64,000 nt of DNA from Microbacterium terricola. GTDB lineage: Bacteria; Actinomycetota; Actinomycetes; Actinomycetales; Microbacteriaceae. Of the stretch, positions 61,074 to 64,000 are shown one piece after another (within the stretch, counting starts at the first letter, position 1; the number at the start of each line of letters is the position of its first letter). The stretch is from the NCBI RefSeq assembly GCF_027943945.1, contig NZ_AP027141.1, forward strand, positions 2,046,001-2,110,000, given 5' to 3'. The translations under genes and the position numbers were made by a program. A model generated the notes under the pieces. That model saw nothing but the letters and a program-made list of their open reading frames with translations. It was not told the origin of the DNA and made no database searches.

Positions 61074-61790
61074 CTACGCGCGGGCCTGCGCCGCGTAGCG
61101 CAGGAAGACGAATCCCTCGTCGTCGGTGATCGCGCCGAGCAGCTGCAGCGGCCGGTCGGCCTCCTCCGCTCCGCGGGCGATCCGCCCCGCGCTGCCCCCC
61201 ACCGCGCGCGGCGCGATCGTCAGGCACACCTCGTCGACCAGGCCCGCGTCGAGCAGCGCGCCGAACAGGTGCGGCCCGCCCTCGCACAGCACCTGCGTGA
61301 GGCCGCGCGCGGCCAGGGCGCGCAGCATCCCGTTCAGATCGACGGATGCTGCGCCGCACTCCCACACGTCGGCCACCTGCGCGAGGGCGGCACGGCGCGC
61401 CTGCGGCGCCTCCGCACGGGTGATCACGATCGGCCGGCTCTCGGCCCGCGTGAACACCCCGTCGCCCGGCTCGAGGCCGAGGTCGCCGCTGACGACCGCG
61501 AGCGCCGGCTGCGCGGGCAGTCCGCGCTCCCGGCGCCAGGCAGCATCCGCCTCCGGCACCCGGATGCCGCCGTAGCCCTCTGCCCGCACCGTGCCCGCGC
61601 CGACGAGCACGACGTCCGCCATCGTGCGCAGCACCGTCATGAGCTCCCGGTCGGTCGGACCCCCGAGACCTCCGCTGCGACGGTCGATGGTCGCTGCGCC
61701 GTCCGCGCTCTGCACGAAGTTCATCCGCACGCGCGGGGTGGTGCGATCGGCCAGGGCGTAGGCGGCGAAGAGCTCGTCGCGGGTCGGCAT
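61074..61790 (-). CDS. RibD C-terminal-like pyrimidine reductase family protein
   Basis: 238 residues from the ATG at 61790, which overlaps the preceding stop by one base. The reductase fold has MNFVQSADGAATIDRRSGGLGGPTDRELM, then DVVLVGAGTVRAEGYGG and CEGGPHLFGALLDAGLVDE, matching the family related to the RibD reductase domain that uses NAD(P)H. It is not the main riboflavin enzyme because the deaminase domain is absent. The substrate is unknown. Confidence 0.88.
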   Translation of the reverse strand: MPTRDELFAAYALADRTTPRVRMNFVQSADGAATIDRRSGGLGGPTDRELMTVLRTMADVVLVGAGTVRAEGYGGIRVPEADAAWRRERGLPAQPALAVVSGDLGLEPGDGVFTRAESRPIVITRAEAPQARRAALAQVADVWECGAASVDLNGMLRALAARGLTQVLCEGGPHLFGALLDAGLVDEVCLTIAPRAVGGSAGRIARGAEEADRPLQLLGAITDDEGFVFLRYAAQARA

Positions 61791-62617
61791 CAGTCGTTCC
61801 CCTCCGGTCGCATGTTGTGGCGGAGGTACGCGGGCTCGCGCCATCCGAGGATCGCCTCGACCATCCGCAGCGCGTCGACCGTCTCGGGGACGTTGTGCGC
61901 GCGGAAGATCCGCGCGCCCTGCAGCGCGCAGAACACCGCCGCCGCGAGCGAGCCGGCGACGCGGTCCCCCCGCGCCCGGTCGAGCGTCTCCCCGACGAAG
62001 TCCTTGTTCGACAGCGCCACGAGCAGGGGCGAGCCGAGATCGGCCAGCTCGCCGAGCCGGCGGGTGAGCTCCAGCGAGTGGAGGGTGTTCTTATTCAGGT
62101 CGTGACCGGGGTCGAGGATGATCCGGTCGGGCGCGATGCCCGCGGCGAGCGCGGCCTCCCTGCGGCTGCGGAGCGCCTCGCGGACCTCGGCGACGACGTC
62201 GTCGTACTGCGGCTGCGGGTAGGAGGTGCGCGGCGGCGCCAGGCTGTGCGCGATGACGATGCTCGCGTCGCTGTCGGCGACGACCGCGACCATCTCGGGG
62301 TCGCGCAGCCCGGTCGTGTCGTTGATCACCGTGGCCCCGGCCGCGATGGCCGCCCGCGCGACCGCGGGCTGGAACGTGTCCACGCTCACCGGCACGATCG
62401 GCGAGAGCTCCCGCACCACCGGCACGACCCGCGCGATCTCCTCGTCAACGGGCACAGGGGGTCCCGGCGCGAACTTCACGCCGCCCACATCCACGTATCC
62501 GGCGCCCGCCTCCGCGGCGGCGACGCCCGCCGCCACCGCGGCGTCCAGGGCGAACGTGGCCCCGCGGTCGTAGAAGGAATCCGGCGTCCTGTTGACGATC
62601 GCCATCACCGCCAGCAC
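61790..62617 (-). CDS. Dihydropteroate synthase paralogue, FolP2-like
   Basis: 275 residues from a GTG at 62617 after GAGGAGG. It is a DHPS fold with MAIVNRTPDSFYDRGATF, VDVGGVKFAPGPPV, VINDTTGL and DPGHDLNKN. In true FolP the second motif is GGESTRPG; here it is GGVKFAPG, as in mycobacterial FolP2, which is reported not to have DHPS activity. It is thus probably not the folate enzyme, although it may bind pterins. Its stop overlaps the start of the reductase gene (TGATG), so the two are coupled and may share a pathway. Confidence 0.85.
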   Translation of the reverse strand: MLAVMAIVNRTPDSFYDRGATFALDAAVAAGVAAAEAGAGYVDVGGVKFAPGPPVPVDEEIARVVPVVRELSPIVPVSVDTFQPAVARAAIAAGATVINDTTGLRDPEMVAVVADSDASIVIAHSLAPPRTSYPQPQYDDVVAEVREALRSRREAALAAGIAPDRIILDPGHDLNKNTLHSLELTRRLGELADLGSPLLVALSNKDFVGETLDRARGDRVAGSLAAAVFCALQGARIFRAHNVPETVDALRMVEAILGWREPAYLRHNMRPEGND

Positions 62618-62730
62618 CGTGCCTCCTCAGGGGTCGCCGTGCTCCCGACAGTAGGGCGGCGGGCGCCCCGGTGTCGACCGCTCCGTGCGATATCCAGCCT
62701 GCGCAGGGAAAGGGTCGCCATAATGAGGGC

Positions 62731-63423
62731 ATGACCGCACCGCGCATCCTCGTCGTCGACGACGAGCCGAACATCCGCGACCTGCTCATCACGAGCCTGC
62801 GCTTCGCCGGCTATCAGGTCAGGGCCGTCGCCAACGGAGCCCAGACGATCTCGGCCGTCCTCGAAGAGGAACCCGACCTGATCGTGCTCGACGTGATGCT
62901 GCCGGACATGAACGGCTTCAGCGTCACCAAGCGCCTCCGCGGCGCCGGATACACCGCCCCGATCCTGTTCCTCACCGCGAAGGACGACACCGAGGACAAG
63001 ATCACCGGCCTCAACGCCGGCGGCGACGACTACGTCACCAAGCCGTTCAGCCTCGACGAGATCGTGGCCCGCATCCAGGCCATCCTGCGCCGCACGATGC
63101 AGGCCGACGAGGAGTCGATCATCCGCGCGGGCGAGCTGACGATGGATCAGGACACGCATGACGTGCTGGTCGGTGACGCGTCGATCGACCTCAGCCCCAC
63201 CGAGTTCAAGCTGCTGCGCTACCTCATGCTCAACCCCAACAGGGTGCTCAGCAAGGCGCAGATCCTCGACCACGTGTGGGAGTACGACTTCAACGGCGAC
63301 GCGGGCATCGTGGAGAGCTACATCTCCTACCTGCGGCGCAAGATCGACCCGCACTCCACCGAGCCGCTGATCCAGACGAAGCGGGGCTTCGGCTACATGC
63401 TCAAGGCCGGCAAGCCCGCCTGA
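62731..63423 (+). CDS. OmpR/PhoB-family response regulator
   Basis: 230 residues from the ATG at 62731. Receiver domain with Asp10/Asp11 and phosphoacceptor Asp54 in LIVLDVMLPDMNG, then LFLTAKDD with the Thr and Lys switch residues, and a C-terminal winged helix (LSPTEFKLLRYLMLNPNRVLSKAQILDHVW...RRKID). The partner histidine kinase gene begins three bases after its stop. The target genes are unknown. Confidence 0.93.
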   Translation: MTAPRILVVDDEPNIRDLLITSLRFAGYQVRAVANGAQTISAVLEEEPDLIVLDVMLPDMNGFSVTKRLRGAGYTAPILFLTAKDDTEDKITGLNAGGDDYVTKPFSLDEIVARIQAILRRTMQADEESIIRAGELTMDQDTHDVLVGDASIDLSPTEFKLLRYLMLNPNRVLSKAQILDHVWEYDFNGDAGIVESYISYLRRKIDPHSTEPLIQTKRGFGYMLKAGKPA

Positions 63424-63426
63424 TCC

Positions 63427-64000
63427 GTGGCCGTGGGCGCCCATGTGGGCAAGAGCGACGCGATCACCCGGTGGTGGCGCGGCATCAGCCTGCGCGCGAA
63501 GGTCACCGGCGTCACGGTAATGCTGCTCGCGGTCGGCGTGTTCGCGGCCGGCTTCGGCACGATGGCGTTCCTGCGCTCCACCCTGATCGACAGCCTCGAC
63601 GCGCAGCTGATGCAGGCGGCCAGCACGGACGTGACGACCTCTCTGTTCGACATCAGCGTCGACGGCGGACAGCTGACCTTCACCCCGAAGGAGTCGGCGG
63701 CCGCCGTCGAGTTCTTCATCGCCGTCTACGGCCCCACCGGTGAGCGTCTCGCGACCGGCGGCGGCGACGGCAGCGAGATGCCCCCGGTCTTCCCGCAGTC
63801 GTACCCGCTCGCCAAGACCATCGAGCAGGGCGTCGAGCCGTTCAACCTGCCGAGCGCGGAGGGCGGGGCGCCGTTCCACGCGAGCGTGTCGGCGCAGGAG
63901 GTCGCCGGCACCGGGATCGGCTACACCCAGCTGATCGCCCAGCCCACCTCGCAGGTCAACCGGATCGTCGCGACGTACATCGGCATCTACCTGATCCTGG
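63427..64000 (+). CDS. Sensor histidine kinase (5' part; cut by right edge)
   Basis: 191 codons from a GTG at 63427, still open at the edge. A first membrane helix (VTVMLLAVGVFAAGFGTMAFL) is followed by an extracytoplasmic domain of about 130 residues, and a second helix begins at IVATYIGIYLIL. The HAMP, dimerisation and ATPase parts lie beyond the window. It directly follows the OmpR-type regulator gene, with which it forms a two-component system. Confidence 0.88.
   Translation, partial: MAVGAHVGKSDAITRWWRGISLRAKVTGVTVMLLAVGVFAAGFGTMAFLRSTLIDSLDAQLMQAASTDVTTSLFDISVDGGQLTFTPKESAAAVEFFIAVYGPTGERLATGGGDGSEMPPVFPQSYPLAKTIEQGVEPFNLPSAEGGAPFHASVSAQEVAGTGIGYTQLIAQPTSQVNRIVATYIGIYLIL

Noticed and set aside
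1..64000. CRISPR arrays, insertion sequences and rRNA
   Set aside because: No regularly spaced repeats, transposase genes or rRNA sequence were seen.

Overview
The window is high-GC DNA with actinobacterial gene content. It has an ImuA'-ImuB-DnaE2 cassette under a GAAC-N4-GTTC LexA box, a DtxR/IdeR-type regulator, an XPB-type helicase beside its helicase-associated partner, a DUF3027/cold-shock pair and a FolP2-like protein. Together these point to Microbacteriaceae, most likely Microbacterium or a close relative (inference; no database search was possible). The window falls into two halves that meet at a tRNA-Arg(CCU) gene at about 30.4 kb.

Positions 1 to about 30,425 are an integrated mobile island, by eye lower in GC and less biased in codon use than the right half. 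A tyrosine recombinase (29076-30212) sits next to the 3' end of the tRNA. The cargo is largely anti-phage: a complete BREX type 1 operon on the minus strand in the order brxA-brxB-brxC-pglX-pglZ-brxL, with almost every junction overlapping or within about 15 bases. A Ser/Thr protein kinase gene starts inside the brxL stop codon, and a von Willebrand A (MIDAS) protein lies upstream of brxA. Further left are a TM0106-type RecB-like nuclease/helicase, a GIY-YIG protein, a MobF-type relaxase/helicase, a PD-(D/E)XK-like nuclease, a NYN/OST-HTH ribonuclease-like protein, a membrane-anchored J-domain protein coupled to a small membrane protein, and an uncharacterised overlapping gene pair that runs off the left edge. 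No type IV secretion genes are seen, so the element looks mobilisable rather than self-conjugative, although its left end is outside the window.

Positions 30,426 to 64,000 look like ordinary chromosome. In order they hold: a DHA2 drug exporter, a cell-surface amidase-domain protein and a SnoaL-like protein; the SOS mutasome operon imuA'-imuB-dnaE2, which carries palindromic repeat elements, one of them in frame inside dnaE2; a divergent EamA exporter/MarR pair with a double palindromic operator, flanked by two copies of a ~95-bp repeat; HNH endonuclease, M23 peptidase and DtxR regulator; serC; a TetR-controlled family-5 ABC uptake operon ending in a GH3 glycosidase, probably for oligosaccharides; DUF3027/CspA; the XPB helicase pair; a CPBP protease; a RibD-like reductase coupled to a FolP2-like protein; and an OmpR-type two-component system cut by the right edge.

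The most interesting points are the BREX-1 operon with a translationally coupled kinase, the unknown gene pair at the left edge, and the repeat element that has become part of the DnaE2 reading frame.
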